The notes: generated by a model not told the origin, from the letters alone. A stretch of DNA of 64,000 nucleotides from Thelephora terrestris (GCA_015956445.1 WIUZ02000026.1:124001-188000); one strand, 5' to 3'; shown: positions 45,383-57,709, numbered from the stretch's first letter. Made by a program: numbers and translations.

Positions 45383-46941
45383 TCAAGACCGCACAGAGAA
45401 CGTGACGTCCCCAACCAAGGCACCCCAAGTCTCGGTATATTCATCCCGCGTTTCGTTGGAAATCGGGGCAGCGACCGACACATCGACATCCAGAACGGAC
45501 AATGGAAAGCCCGAATCGTGCCTCGCCTCCACCAGCTTGGTGACCCTCCTAAGCTGCTCGTCGTGAACTTGCTCCGCAGGGATATCCGTCGTGATGAAAA
45601 CTTTCTTCAGTCTCGGGCACGTCGTCGCACAACTCGATGACGAAAGGATGACAACCTGGACGGGAAGAAGGGCGAAAGGGAGGGGCACAGCGAGAGACGA
45701 CAGATGTTCGAGGTGCTGTAGTAGGTGGCGCCACTTTGGACTGGTGAAGCCCTCCACCGCTGTGTAAAGGAGAGCGTTCCGAACGCCTTCAGGAACGATG
45801 ACCGAAAGAGAGGAAACAGACTTGAGGGCAGCGAGGTGAGACATGGCATCAAACGTATTGATAAGGAGAGATGAGTATGGGGGAGGCATAACCTCATCCA
45901 GCCCATGGGCCCCCATGTCTTCCACATCGATGGTGATGACTCCGCCGTGGCGATTCGTCATCTCAACGGACATGACATCGGCGTCCAGGAGGATACTGAT
46001 ATCCTGTGTTCCATCCAAAAACTTGATCCAGGGGAGGTCGGAATGTAGGCAAGACAAGACGTTTACGCCACGTCCTGCGACTTCGCGGAAGGGGCGGACT
46101 ATCTCAATGTTCGTAGAGGGAGGTATGTCGATGAGGTGAAGGAATTTCGAAACCGCGTCAGATGTCACACGAAGGCGCCGTAAACTGTGCAAAGAAGCAA
46201 CGTTACACACATAGCGTTCATCTGCAAGGCTACAGCAGGATTCGATGGTCAGACTCTCGAGCAACGGGCTCGCGTGGAGGACGTCGAGAATCAGGGGGAT
46301 GAACAAAGGTAACGTTTGGACCCCGTTCGTGAACTCGAGGTGCCTGAGGCCTTTGAACATCCCAGTAGACCAACATGGTACGTTGCGAAGTTGGAGCGAC
46401 CGGAGCCTGGGCAATGAACCGTCAAAAAGTGGCACAAGGAAACCGAGAGACGGGTAATTTGGGTGTGCATCAATTCGCAGCTCCTCGAGACTCGGCGCAG
46501 CTTCTGGAAACACGTCTCCCCAAATAGGCGAGAGCTTCATGTCGTCGGCAATGAACCTTTTGAACCGGTGTGCCTCCTTGCAGAGTATGGAATGGGTGAC
46601 CGGATGCGGATTGGTGGTGATTACGTCGAGACGTAAACCGGCCGAACGTTCGAGGTGCAGGCGTAGGAGATCGGGGGACATGACGTCAGTGAAGATGTCA
46701 GTCCACAGGGTGGGGTCCGCGAGGGCGATGGCGCGCCAGCGACTGCATGAACTGGTGAGAGCGAGCAACACGGCCAGGTGTTTCTTGAAGAGGACACGGG
46801 ACTTTTCGTCGCAATTGAGCCGGGGAAGCCGTGTGGCATGGCGGAAGATGTCGCATATGATCTCCACCGGTGCAGAGTCTACGAGAGTAGTGGTCAGAAG
46901 GGTGTTTCACAAGATGAGACGTGAAGATACCCACCAACCAT
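45383..46941 (-). CDS. F-box/LRR protein (about 500 aa)
   Basis: A long second exon carries an F-box-like start (PVEIICDIFRHAT .. WRAIALADPTLWTDIF) followed by LRR-like strands (PSLEELRIDAHPN, LPRLRSLQLRNVP, LKGLRHLEF-like, SPLLESLTIESCC, LHSLRRLRV). The likely first exon is only seven bases (ATG GTT G) at 46935-46941, spliced by GTGGGT..CTCGTAG to give MVDSAPVEIICDIF. An internal ATG at 46867 is the fallback start but would cut the F-box. The predicted role is SCF substrate recognition; the target is unknown. Confidence 0.8.
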
Positions 46942-48250
46942 AGTGAAGGGAGAGAGGGAGAGTTCGTCAGCCGACGGAGGTCACGGAAGCTTTATTTGCT
47001 GGCGAGTGGATTTAGGTAAACGTATAGCCGAGAGCGAGGACAGCAGTTGCACTTGCCGAATTGGTCACTCGCTGGTTAGCTCGCTGGTCTGTTCGAGGCG
47101 ACCTAAAGACGTCGCCACAAAGTCGGGTGAGAGTAACGGAGTTGAAGCGGGCATCCGTCAAACTGTGTTCGTTTGTGATCGTCAGTGTTCAGCAGCCTTG
47201 CCAAGCCCGGGCACAGGCGAGAGATTTAGCGTTCGCTAGTACGCCGACGAAAACAGGATATCCATCTCGAGGCCCATTGATATGGTATTGGCAATTTGCT
47301 GATATTGACGCATCGCGACTTGGGCAAGAAAACCCTCATTCGGAATTTTCATTGGGTAAGAGCGATGAACAGAGGAAACGGGATGGGCGGAATGCGGGGA
47401 TCCAGGAATCGTATCCCAGCTCGCTGTTGAATCGATGTGGGTTGGAGGAGTGTATATCTGTCGACGTGGTCGAAGGGGGAAGGCAATCCGTCCGATGGTG
47501 AGAGAAAGAGAATAAGCCGTGGTGCTGAAGTCGACGTAAGTTATAACGCATGCGTAAGCACTTTTGGCCCGGGAGTCATCGCCATCTCGCGATCACAACG
47601 GTATCTTGGATCGTCCTGACGTACTTGAAACACCCTTGACCGACGATCCAGACGGATGAGCGTTCGGAGTATCTTCACTCTGCTGTGACGGACGAATGCG
47701 CTGATAATAGAGACAAGGAAACGGTCAGAAGGAGTTACCGTGCTGTCCCTCCGGTCGATTCCGCCTCAGAACTTCCAGACTCTCGGTTCGGCCTACCCAC
47801 GCTACTAGTGCCCGTGGGGGGTGCTTAACTAGAACTGGTACCCCGTCAGTCCGGTAAACAAGCAGTTGGCCTGCTATTACCGCGGGAGAATCTTCCCCAT
47901 AGCTGTATCTTCGAAGCCTTATAACCGTCGACCATCGATGTATCGTTTTCTACTATGTATACGAGACTTTGAATGCCTGTGAGAATCTTTAGAGCAAAAC
48001 CGGGATCACGGATCCATTCCCACGCACCCACCTGACCACTGCCACCAATCAACTTTCCCCAATAAAACCCAAGTTGGGTGCCTGACCAATCTCTTGCGAA
48101 TACAATCGTGATTGACGGGAGAATCGCGTCGGAGAGGTCCGGCGGGGATGGAACTAGTATCTGCCCCCATTTTCCCCGGGGTCCAGCTCCCCCCAATCTG
48201 TGGGAGCTCCAACAACCCGGGAGCATCGCGTTCGCCTATAGGACCGCGGG
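46942..48250. other. intergenic
   Basis: 1.3 kb without a supported gene. Open stretches such as plus 47061-47501 and minus 47846-48226 overlap and match nothing recognised. Confidence 0.4.
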
Positions 48251-48260
48251 CGATATATAA
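48251..48260 (+). promoter_or_regulatory. TATA box
   Basis: CGATATATAA lies about 90 nt upstream of the next start codon and is followed by a strongly pyrimidine-rich leader, the usual arrangement of a highly expressed fungal promoter. Confidence 0.5.
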
Positions 48261-48344
48261 CGAACGCTGCGTCCCCCCACCGGTTCCTCGTTTCCCACAC
48301 CACCCCCCTCCCCCGTTCCTCTTCTCTCTCAATCCTACAATACC

Positions 48345-49137
48345 ATGGTCTTCGATCTCAGTCGTGAAATCCTCAACGTCCGCTTCGGTCGGCTCCCATC
48401 AAAGGTACTCATTCTTGGATTCCCTTCTCTCCCTTCGCCAAGTCTGATCGGTTGCAACAATTTTAGGATCGAGAAGAGAAGAGCAGGCGCTCTCGAGACG
48501 TCGTCCCCGCTCTCGAAGTGGAGGCCGTGAACGTGAGAGACTCCGCTCGCACCCTTCCCCGGAGCCGCTTCCTTACAACCCGTCCACAGACCCCTCTGGT
48601 GTTCAGGAAGTCGAGCAAACGTCTGGGGGGGTACAGTTTTGTGAGTTCCTCTGCTAGGGCCCTTCCGATAAGACACCGGGGAACGAGAGAACCCTAACGG
48701 TCTCTTCCCCAGCTGGAACTCGACGACTCACCCTCATACGACGACGAACTTTCTTCTGCACCCAAATACGACAGCCACGACCAGCTTATTCCTCCAAGCC
48801 TACAGCTAAAACGGTTTAGCAGCAGCCAACGCTACGCCAGTCGCCAGAACCAGCTAGTCCAGGACGTGAGCGTCAAGCTTATCGCCGTCGTATTGCCCAA
48901 ACAATGTCCCTTACCCCCTCGGCCCGAGCCCCGACCGATCTTTAACGAGGACCCCAGGGTGAGAAAACTGCGAGGGGACAAGTACGATTCCAGTTATTGT
49001 CTGCCAAAGACTCAGGTCTCCCCGAGGCCTCCAAGGTCAGTCGCATTCCCCCCCGTTTCATTCTTAGACGAGACCCGCGTCTGATTCCCTCGTGTGACAC
49101 TAGCCCCCTTCGAAAAGAGCTAGCGAGAGCATCATGA
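48345..49137 (+). CDS. orphan basic protein (196 aa)
   Basis: Four exons, 48345-48404, 48467-48640, 48713-49035 and 49104-49137, sum to exactly 197 codons. If the last intron is not spliced the protein ends at 49084 in FLDETRV. The sequence is rich in R, S and P, with no membrane span, signal peptide or domain I recognise. Segments include SREILNVRFGRLPSK, RSRFLTTRPQTPLVF and VKLIAVVLPKQCPLPP. A TATA box and C/T-rich leader support real transcription. Function unknown. Confidence 0.6.
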
Positions 49138-49749
49138 TCGTGATTATCGGAAATGGACCCTCATCATGTATTCGTCCTTGCTGTGCAGTTTTATATGTAC
49201 TTGGGTTGTATACCCGCCAATTTCATCACAAATTAGATTACACGTCGCACATATAATTTCATAGCCTCTAAAATCGTAGAACGCGCCCTCGTCTCGAGCC
49301 CAACGGGAACAAACGTGAAACGAGCGTGATGTTCGGGGCATGCCCTCGGCGTTATCCGTCAGCCTTGATGCTTGATTTTCGGAGCACCCCCTCCGATCGG
49401 TTTCCGGTGTTTCCCCTCTAAGGCATGTGAATCGACGGAGCACACCGCTTCTCCAAGGAGCAAAGCCGGATATCACAAGATGCATATCTGCCCAGTGAGT
49501 AAGATCGCACTTTCCGCTCAATGATGCTTTGGAGGGGAGTGACAAAATCCCGAGCACATCGTCCGATCCATGCTACAATGAAACACCGAAATCCCGCGCT
49601 CCATAGGTCCCCCCGCGGATCTGAGTCACCCCCCCTTGCATTTTTATGGGACGACAAGGTGTGACCCGATTGTTTCAAAGACTAATTTTGACTCGCACCC
49701 CCCATACATGAGCCCGTGCCCGGTCCAAGGGTCACCCGCGATCGTCACC
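49138..49749. other. intergenic, panB promoter side
   Basis: Nothing recognised. The minus-strand open stretch at 49144-49557 has no recognisable domain and is probably chance. Confidence 0.4.
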
Positions 49750-50857
49750 ATGTTCTCTCACTCCCGCACAACACGAGCCCTTCGGATTGATGGCGTTTTT
49801 CGAGGATCGACACCACCTTGTAGGGTGTGGAGAAGATCGATGAGCGTACGACCTCAAGAACCTCAAGCTCAAAGCACCCGTGGTGAGCCTATCCGATTCT
49901 TATATATCCATCACGTGCGTTTCCAAACCACTCAATGACGTCCTCGCTGTTCGCCATCATCCGTTTCCCGGTGGTTCTTCGAATACAATATATTCGCGGG
50001 CGTCCTCAGAAAGAAAGAAAGTCACGATTCAAACCCTCCAAACCATGAGAGACACCAACCGACCAATCGCGATGTTGACGGCCTACGACTACCCAACCGG
50101 AAGAGCGTGCGATCTACACGGAATCGACATCACCCTCGTCGGCGACAGTTTAGCACAAGTCTGTCTGGGCTACGATTCCACGACAAGCTTGACCCTCGAC
50201 GAAATGATTCATCACTGTCGAGCCGTCGCTAGGGGAAGCAAGAATCCGCTGTTGGTGGCAGATATGCCGTATGGGACATACCACACCGGGGGCGACGATA
50301 CGGTCCGTAATGCGATCCGGATGGTCCGGGAAGGAGGCGTCGAAGCGGTCAAGATGGAGGGAGGGTCGGAAGTTGTGGACATTATAAGGAGACTCACGTC
50401 GTTTGGAGTGCCAGTCATGGGCCATGTCGGATTGTTACCTCAACGACATACCGCTCTGTCCGGGTATAGGGTTCAAGGGAAGGACGCGAGGGGTGCAGTG
50501 GGGCTGGTCAGAAACGCGCTCGAACTGGAGAAGGCCGGTGTTTTCTCGATCGTGCTCGAGGCGATTCCCCATCGCCTAGGTGAGCTTATCACACGCCGAT
50601 TATCCGTTCCAACCATCGGGATCGGAGCTGGGCCCTACACGAGCGGGCAGGTTTTGGTGTGGGACGACGTTATGGGGACGTGGTCGGGGCATCAGGCCAA
50701 GTTCGTCAGGAGGTTCGCGGACGTTCAGTCAGAGGCGAAGAGAGGGGTGACTGGGTACGCTGCCGCCGTTCGGGAGAGGTCTTTTCCGGATGTCGAGGCG
50801 GAGAGCTATCCGATGGATGACTTGGAGTGGCAACAGGTCATTGCAGAGTTTGAATAA
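49750..50857 (+). CDS. panB: ketopantoate hydroxymethyltransferase
   Basis: Two exons, 49750-49882 and 50010-50857, give 326 aa. The first ~45 residues are arginine/serine-rich (MFSHSRTTRALRI), a mitochondrial targeting sequence. The (beta/alpha)8 enzyme follows: MLTAYDYPTGR, the metal-binding VGDSL and ADMPYGTY, KMEGG, GHVGLLPQ, the catalytic glutamate in VLEAIPHRLG, and GIGAGPYTSGQVLVWDD. The enzyme transfers a hydroxymethyl group from 5,10-methylene-THF to 3-methyl-2-oxobutanoate, the first committed step to pantothenate and CoA. All key residues are present. The intron acceptor before ERKKVTIQTL fixes the reading; the ATG at 49880 lies within the intron. Confidence 0.95.
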
Positions 50858-51250
50858 GAGCACGTTCGTCCTTTACTTTTTCTAGATTATACACGCCCTA
50901 TAAATGAAGGCAAGCGAGTTGTGGTTGGATGACACGTTTCAAGGATTTACGCACCGACGCTCACTCTTCAGGACCACCCAGTGGATAGCACAGCACCTTG
51001 GGGCCTGTGCCCTCAAGGCCTTGTACATAGAGTGGGTTGTAGAGCCCCCCGGGGCTATGAGCCTCTTGTTGGAGGTTTGTTCTTTGTGGCCGTGTATCAA
51101 GCGCAGTACGGATTCGATCTAAGCAAAAGAATTGTGCCAAGCAAGACGCCCAGATATTGTTGCAACATGAGGTTGACAACAGCCCAAGTTGTTCGCTCCT
51201 CCACTCACCCAAACAAGAAGCCATCGATTTCATCCCTCTTCCGGTAAATC
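50858..51250. other. intergenic
   Basis: panB 3' flank and promoter of the first PPxY/CaaX gene. Nothing else recognised. Confidence 0.4.
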
Positions 51251-52700
51251 ATGGTCATTGTGAAGGAACAACCGTCGACCCCCTCTGATGACGCACCTCC
51301 TCCGTCGTACCAATGCGTCGAATCGAGTTTGAGTGGTTCGATCCGAAGTTCTCAGACCCGCCAACCTCCTCCCCTACACCCACACCGGTCTCACACGCCC
51401 TCGCTCTCTCCATCCCTCCCTCCATCTCCCCCTCTCTCCACATGCAGGTCCTCCGCATCCACGACAAACCTAGCGGCCCTAATCGAATCCAAGATCGATA
51501 AACAGAAGACGAAACTGAAGTCGAACTTGATCGATTTGCTGAACGGCGCAACGGCGCAAAACGTACGAGACGCGAAGAATATGGCCTATCGGTCGGTCAG
51601 GGACGTGGTGAAGAATCCGGGGGCGCAGCAGTCGGTTGCGCTCATCGAGACGTGTGCGGAGGTGTGTCGAGCGAAGGGGGTCAGTTTTTGCGACGTTCTT
51701 CAGGACCCTTGCTTGGAAGGGCACAGGGCTCTGTATTGGCTCATTATCGGCAGGCCTCCTCCGAATGAATATGGATTGTTGTCCACGATCCTCGAGCATT
51801 CTAGGCCTCTTTCTCCAGAGGCGATCGAGGAAGTTCGCCTTGCTTGCATTCAAGTGGGTGATCAGACGCTCTTCAACCACATCTGGAGGCACCCTGCCTA
51901 CGGCGCCATATCCGGGACGGACGAACTGTTACTTGGACTTTCTGCCCCCACAGACCACATCGAAATCCAAGAAGCCACGATCAACGAAGCCGGCACGTTC
52001 GCCGCCCGCTTCGAAATCGCTCACTTCCACAAGCGCATGACAATCTCTGGGAAGGTCACGTTTGAGTTCATCGCTCGAGGTCCGTACCGGTGCTATGATT
52101 CACGCTGCGAACTTTCGAAAGTTGACCGCTGTGGATTTCTCCTCAAATGTTTCATACAGGTCGGCTGTGGTGTCTGAAGTTCCATGCGACACCTGACAGA
52201 CATACGAGCGCTTTCGGGCCGTGGGCGGTATCGCTTTCTATCGTTCACCCCAGTCCCCCGACCTGGCTAGACTCACGGATCGTCATCCTGGAGCCGATGA
52301 GCAAACCCTCGGCCCTTCTACCCGCGTGGCCTCTGCCAAAGGACAGCGCCATAGCGTCCCTGCTCGCGGTATCGCCCTCAGACTTTCGACGGGAGAAGTC
52401 TCCAATACAATTCCGGCTCCAAACTAAATCACATCAGCTCCAACCTTCGACCTCTGCAAAAACGAGGGTTGGGCGCACGGAACTGGCCGCGTGGTTTGCG
52501 GAGCACCCGGCGAGTCCTAGCCTACAGTTCCCGTACGAACCGTCTCTTTTTCTCCCGTTGAATGTATTCGGTGCTCATTTTCGTGATTGCCCCTGCTACC
52601 TAGTGACAGCGTTTATTATTCGCCAGACGGGAGCCTGCGGGTGATAGTGGAAGCACGGCTCGACAAACCGCCAACAGACCAGGGGTGTGTCATATCCTAG
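51251..52700 (+). CDS. PPxY/CaaX family protein A (432 aa)
   Basis: Three exons, 51251-52079, 52160-52532 and 52604-52700, sum to 433 codons. N-terminus: DDAPPPSYQCVE with a PPxY motif (PPSY), then a disordered proline/serine stretch. Middle (about residues 85-230): a helical domain with NPGAQQSVALIETCAEVC, FCDVLQDPCLEGHRALYWLI and VRLACIQVGDQTLFNHIWRHP, faintly reminiscent of ankyrin-type helices. Then a strand-rich part with KRMTISGKVTFEFIARGRLW and FGPWAVSLSI..PSPPTWLDSRI. The last exon encodes YYSPDGSLRVIVEARLDK and ends GCVIS, a CaaX prenylation box. PPxY motifs recruit WW-domain ubiquitin ligases of the Rsp5/Nedd4 type. A prenylated, membrane-attached adaptor is inferred; no known family was recognised. 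Confidence 0.75.
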
Positions 52701-53285
52701 CCAATAAGGCGAGGCTCTGCCGCTTTCTCTGCCTTTTCGGCCAGTGCTTGATCGGTCGAATTGTTAACTTAACTTGGCCAATGCTGGCCGCAGTAGTGCT
52801 GAGACCACGGGGGGGACGCGTCGAGCACTGTTCAGGTGATGGATATCTGGGATGCATGTATCGCCTAGTGCCCGTGGATTTTTCGTGGATGCGGTGTAAA
52901 GTTACTGATCTTGAGCTGGGACTAGCGTATCAAATCCAGTCGCTGTCGCGGGAGTTTCGGATTCTGACTTTGGACAATAAAGCTTGACGTCTGCAGAGCG
53001 CCACTGAGCGTGTTCGTTGAGTGCTCGAGTTGAGTTGAGGTACTGAGGGGTCGAGCCAGGCGGGCGCGAGAATGCACTGCCCACCTCCCTCACGGCAGTG
53101 GGTTTTCCGAGTGTCGCAAAGTTCGTCACGCTGACACGAACCGCCCAACCCTTCATCCTGACAAACTGTGTGACATTTACATTCCATACACGATGAGGGC
53201 AATACATCAAACACTGTATGAACATTTCTGGCAACGCGGTTTGCGTGGGGTGGTGGAGCTGAGAAACCGTTGTCCACGATCGCCT
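52701..53285. other. intergenic
   Basis: Nothing recognised. If the NACHT gene once continued, its C-terminal part would lie here on the minus strand, but no NACHT or repeat sequence is visible. Confidence 0.4.
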
Positions 53286-54010
53286 TCATTTTGGTGGCAC
53301 CCATTGGCGGCGAAGGAAAAACACGTGTACCATACCCAATTCACACAAGAGGTTGAACAGCTGTTGGACGCCACCGTGCTCCGGACGAGCGGTGACGAGG
53401 AACTTGACCTTTGGCAGCTCGGATGCAGTCCGCCAAAGCAAAGACAGGATCCGTTCCCCGTCTTTGCATTCGTCCAAAGCGTCAATGACGATCGTGGTCG
53501 AAACCGCGGATTCCCTGAGAGGCTGGAAAAGCAGATCGCTCATCTGGTCTTCCAACTTGAAGGACGAATGATACTCCTTCCGGATCCTCAGGGCCGACCG
53601 AAATTTAGGGCACCTGTGTCCGAGTTGGAACGCCAGCGTGGGGGCTATCGAGAGGAGGTTTCGCCGGTCCTCGGAGTCTTGAGAACAGAAAAAGGACGCG
53701 ACGAGAGATGATCTGTTGTCGGACAGTCTCCTCGCGATCGTCCGTGCGATGGTGCTCTTTCCTGTGTGGCGAGGACCTGTCAACCAGTAGATGGGTGGCC
53801 CGCTGCAGTCCCCCGCCCAGGTTTCGATATCGGCCAGGATGCTTTCGCGGGTTCCCCTGGGACAGACCCTGTCATCGTCAGGCCGGTCTTGAGCCTCCGG
53901 CACGTATCCGAGAGTGGTCATATCGACTATATCAGAAGTACTCGTATCAGGGGGGTTGTCCTCCAAAAGCGGAACAGGATCCTGACCTTCAAACTTATCG
54001 AAGAAAGGTT
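53286..54010 (-). pseudogene. truncated NACHT (STAND) ATPase
   Basis: An exon from about 54004 carries FEGQDPVPLLEDNPP, the linker motif CPRGTRESILADIETW, Walker A as GPRHTGKST, Walker B as TIVIDALDECKDGE and the sensor-like KFLVTARPE. It runs into a stop at 53286 shortly after, in VHVFFLRRQWVPPK. Fungal NACHT proteins normally continue with a winged-helix region and WD, ankyrin or TPR repeats, none of which is present. An N-terminal effector domain is not evident either. NACHT STAND proteins act as signal-triggered oligomerising switches in fungal self/non-self recognition. It is either a degenerated NLR or a minimal ATPase; I favour degeneration. Confidence 0.7.
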
Positions 54011-55200
54011 GATTCTTTCATCAGGGACACGCGGTCGAACGAGGGAGGAGAGCACTCACTCTCAGCTCCGTCACTATGAAGTTGATCCCCGAGTTTTCCG
54101 CCTTTCGTTCTGTCTGTTGCCCCACCCTCGTCAGCATCGAGAGAGAAAAGTGCGAGGGAGGTGAACGAACCTGGTGATCGCTACAAAGAAATCAGGACTG
54201 TGTTCATAGTGGGGTTGATGGGGTACCGCACTCTTTCTGCTGGCTCCCTTCCATCCCCGCTTTCCCTGGGTGCTCCACCGCGATTGCGTCCGATGCGTCC
54301 ATGAGCCAGGCAATTCCGTCGGCCTTCTCCCCAATTCTAGTCCAGTGTCCTGAACGAAATTTGCACATAGAGGAGATTGTTCGCAGGAATTCTCGATTTT
54401 CAGCCCAAGCGATCTCTTCCTTATCTTGCGTCGTCCAGCCCATCGCTGAGATATTTGGCGTGGTGAGCGCTTGGTCATAATCTTCCCCATGGACTCGACC
54501 CTGGTGGGCTGACGAACCTTGACTCGTTGTCGGGGAAGCGTCAAATTGGTTCCAGAAAAGCATCACGCCTGGAAAGGGGGGGGGGGGGGGTAGAAGTAGG
54601 TGAAGAGCGTTTTTGTTGCTGTGGTTTAAGTAACAGAGTTGAAACAGCCATGGATGCCATTGGGTATTGTTTCCAGTTACAGGCTCCAAAGGCAAGTAGA
54701 TTTGTGGCGCTAGGGTCCCAGCTTGGGTGGGGGACAGGTTCCATGGCGAGGCTTACATTGAAATCTCCGCCGCAGGTATCCATACAATAGGGGACGTCCT
54801 GACCCGGGCTGTGTGGTGGCTGGGCTCGATAAACCACGTCCCCTGGCAGTTCCAGATTTGCATTCGAGTTAGGCTGGCGAGAAATGGACAAACTGACCAT
54901 CCGCATCGCCATCCGATTGGTGTTGTTGTTAGGGACGTGGGATAGGACCCGCAGGGCCCCGTACCCGTGTAAAGTTTTTGGTGGTAGAAAATTGGTGTTT
55001 TTGGAGCCCGAGCACAAAACTGAGCGTGAACGCGAGTGTCTACGATGAAACCAACCAATTCGCGAGCCAGTAATCCACGCACCGAGCATTGTGGCCCTTT
55101 CTCAACGGAACGATCTCAACTTGATGTAAGCGAACGAGTGGAGAGAGTACAACGCTTGTTCACGTAGCATGGTGGAGGGACCTAGGAGTCGGATTCACCT
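54011..55200. other. possible upstream exons of the NACHT gene, unresolved
   Basis: Minus-strand open stretches at 54541-55089 and 54204-54695 have splice-like sites (for example a GTAAGC donor near 54754) and lie directly upstream of the NACHT exon. They could encode its N-terminal part, but no domain was recognised and the exon chain is not certain. A C/G homopolymer of about 16 bases at 54577-54592 would fall in an intron. Confidence 0.3.
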
Positions 55201-56030
55201 ATGGGCGGTTGATTGGACGTGGATCGTCCTTTGGTATCGGCGCCGCCTCACGCGATCGCCGTTCACTTAAGGGAGGTGATATTGGGTGATAGCACTGAGC
55301 GAGCTGACCCGCAGTGACCTCCTCTCAGTTCTTTGGCGATTCGATCTTCCATCGTCGCGCAGGGGTCTTCAAAAAGCTACCGGAGATCGTCGATGAAGCT
55401 GTTGGAGGCCTCCGGCTCTGTGCGTGGCCAGACGACGTCACATGTCCCTTGAGAGGCATTGAAGAAGTGAACATATTCGTGTCAAGCCCCGGAGTCCACT
55501 GACGACCATCTGTATGTCAGTTCAACAAAGATCGAAATTAAATCTGATTTTCACTCTATTCAGTCCAAGGATTTGGACGCTCATCCATGCAAAGTAATTC
55601 AATGCGATTCGGGCTAAAAACGCCTCCTCGCCAGTGGGTGGCACATTGGATGGCAAACGTCGTCTCCACGCGGACCCCCTCGCTGCAACCGCGTTTCTCG
55701 TGGTATCATAAAAGAACCAGGTCAAAGTGAGCACTTTCGTATCAGCCCGAGAAAACTTTCGGCTGACGTACCGGTATCTGCCCTCCAGGGCATCCTGGGC
55801 CACCGGGAGAGTGTGCGATCCTGACCTTCAAGCGCTCTACGCCTTATGCTTATCGCAGGTGACCTGGTGCACGTGTACCAGTCTTGTCCCCCCTAAACCA
55901 GCATGATTTACGTACACCGATTGAACGGGTTGGCAGTGCACGATAGTAGCAACACCAGGACCGCAGCAATCTAAATACCTGCCAACCACCTACACGAGAG
56001 ACGAGCGGTCTTTCGTTCTCACAGTCACCA
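55201..56030. other. intergenic
   Basis: Promoter region of the second PPxY/CaaX gene. Open stretches on the minus strand near 55522-55803 match nothing recognised. Confidence 0.4.
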
Positions 56031-57354
56031 ATGGCCATTATCAAGGACCAGAAGCCAAACCACCCTTCGCCCACTCTGAACGATCCACCTCCGTCTTACC
56101 ATCGCCTCGAACCAAGTTCGATCAGAGGCTCACAACGGACCACGCCTGCGCTCGCTCCCTCTTCATCTCCCGCACCCCGCACCCCCGCGCCAAAGCTCAT
56201 ATCTAAGAAGTCGAAGCTCAAATTCGCTGATTTCTTGACTGTCGGAAAGGGCCAAACCGTCAAAGATGCCAAGAAAATGGCGTACGGGTCGGTTCTTGAT
56301 GTGGCGAAGAATCCGGGGGCTCAGGGATCCACCGCAGTCATCGAGACGTGTGCCGAGGTGTGTCAAGCGAACGGGGTTAATTTCTCTAGTATCCTACAAG
56401 ATCCCTGCATCGAAAAACACAGGGCGCTGTATTGGGTTATCATCAGTGGACCGCCCTCGGACGAATATGAGCTGCTCTCCGCAATCCTCAAGCATTCCGG
56501 GAAACTCTCTTCGGAGGCAATCGACGAAATTCGCCTCGCCTGCGTCCAAGTGGGCGATCAGAAGCTCTTCAATCATTTTTGGAGACACCCTGCCTATAGC
56601 GCCCTTTCCAGGACGGACGAACTGTTGCTTGGTAGTGCCACGCCTTCAGACCGCGTAGAAGTGCAAGAAGCCACAGACGACGATATCGCCACATTCACCA
56701 CCCACCTCGAGATCGCCCAGTTCCACAAACGTATGAACGTCTCCGGAAAGATCGTGTTCGAGTTCATCGCCCGAGGTCTGTACCTGTGTTGACCATGGTG
56801 TGGGGCCGCTGGGCTAAGCGCGTTTTTCAACGCCTCGCACAGGTCGATTGTGGTGTCTGAACTTTCACGCAGCGCCCGACAAGCGTTCAAGCGCTCTCGG
56901 GCCTTGGGCAATATCGCTTTCTATCATCAGCCCCAGTCCCCCGACCTGGCTCGATTCACGCATCATAATCACGGAGCCGAAGAAGAAGCATTCGACCAAA
57001 CGGCATCTGGGAAAAGGCTCCGCTGGCCTAGAGCCAGCATCTTCTCGAGTCAAGCGGGAAGAACCGATAGAGTTCCTATTGCAAACCAAAGTTCATCAAC
57101 TACAACCCTCAACGCCCAAGAAACCAAAGAATGCGCGGACGGAACTGGTCGCGTACTTTGCAGAGGACGATGCGGCTTCTCGACTCCAGTACACGTACGG
57201 GTCCCTCTTCGTCTCGCTCTCGGAACGAGTCCCCTCGCTTATTCCCTTTCTATCCAGCGACAGCCCTTATTATTCGCGGGACGGGAGCCTCCAGGTGACG
57301 GTAGAAGCGCGGCTCGAGAAATCGGAAACAGAGCAGACTTGTATTATATCTTAA
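56031..57354 (+). CDS. PPxY/CaaX family protein B (397 aa)
   Basis: Three exons, 56031-56775, 56843-57194 and 57258-57354, sum to 398 codons. Intron positions (after the FEFIARG codons and within LQYT/DSPYY) match proteins A and C exactly. N-terminal NDPPPSYHRLE carries PPSY. The helical domain has NPGAQGSTAVIETCAEVC, LQDPCIEKHRALYWVII and RLACVQVGDQKLFNHFWRHP. The strand-rich part includes RLWCLNFHAAPDK and GPWAISLSI. The last exon reads YYSRDGSLQVTVEARLEK and ends TCIIS, a CaaX box. It is clearly the closest relative of protein A and most likely shares its role at a membrane. Confidence 0.78.
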
Positions 57355-57709
57355 GAAGGCAAGTCACCGCCACTTTCACTGCGGTTTGAGGCCGCCTTCT
57401 GAGTGCTATGTTCACCATCCAATGCCAACCGCAGCAGCACCGAGTTTTGTTCAGATAAATGCTGAGGGATGTACGCATTGCGCAGTAGTCACTTACCCAT
57501 GTACCGTATCCTGTCACCGTAACATTGTGACGGTCGTTGAAACGTTGACTGACCGCAGTCAGTGGGTGTGAGAGGACCTCGCCACATAGACGCTCGTTGC
57601 GACATAAGAGTAGATCTTGGCCAAGGATCATGATCACAATACGACTCATCCCTATACCATCCGCCTCTGAAACCCTCCCATTCCCCGACGTGTAGCACCC
57701 CCGGTCGAG
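57355..57709. other. intergenic
   Basis: Spacer between proteins B and C. Nothing recognised. Confidence 0.4.

Noticed and set aside
49144-49557. 137-codon minus-strand frame upstream of panB
   Set aside because: No motif or splice partner; it lies in the likely promoter region of panB.
54577-54592. 16-base G run on the plus strand as a regulatory G-quadruplex
   Set aside because: A single homopolymer, most simply a polypyrimidine tract of an intron on the minus strand; its length may also be an assembly artefact.
54541-55089. 182-codon open frame on the minus strand as a separate gene
   Set aside because: It reads through a strong GTAAGC donor and ends at a homopolymer tract. It may be part of exons upstream of the NACHT gene, but no domain supports a separate protein.
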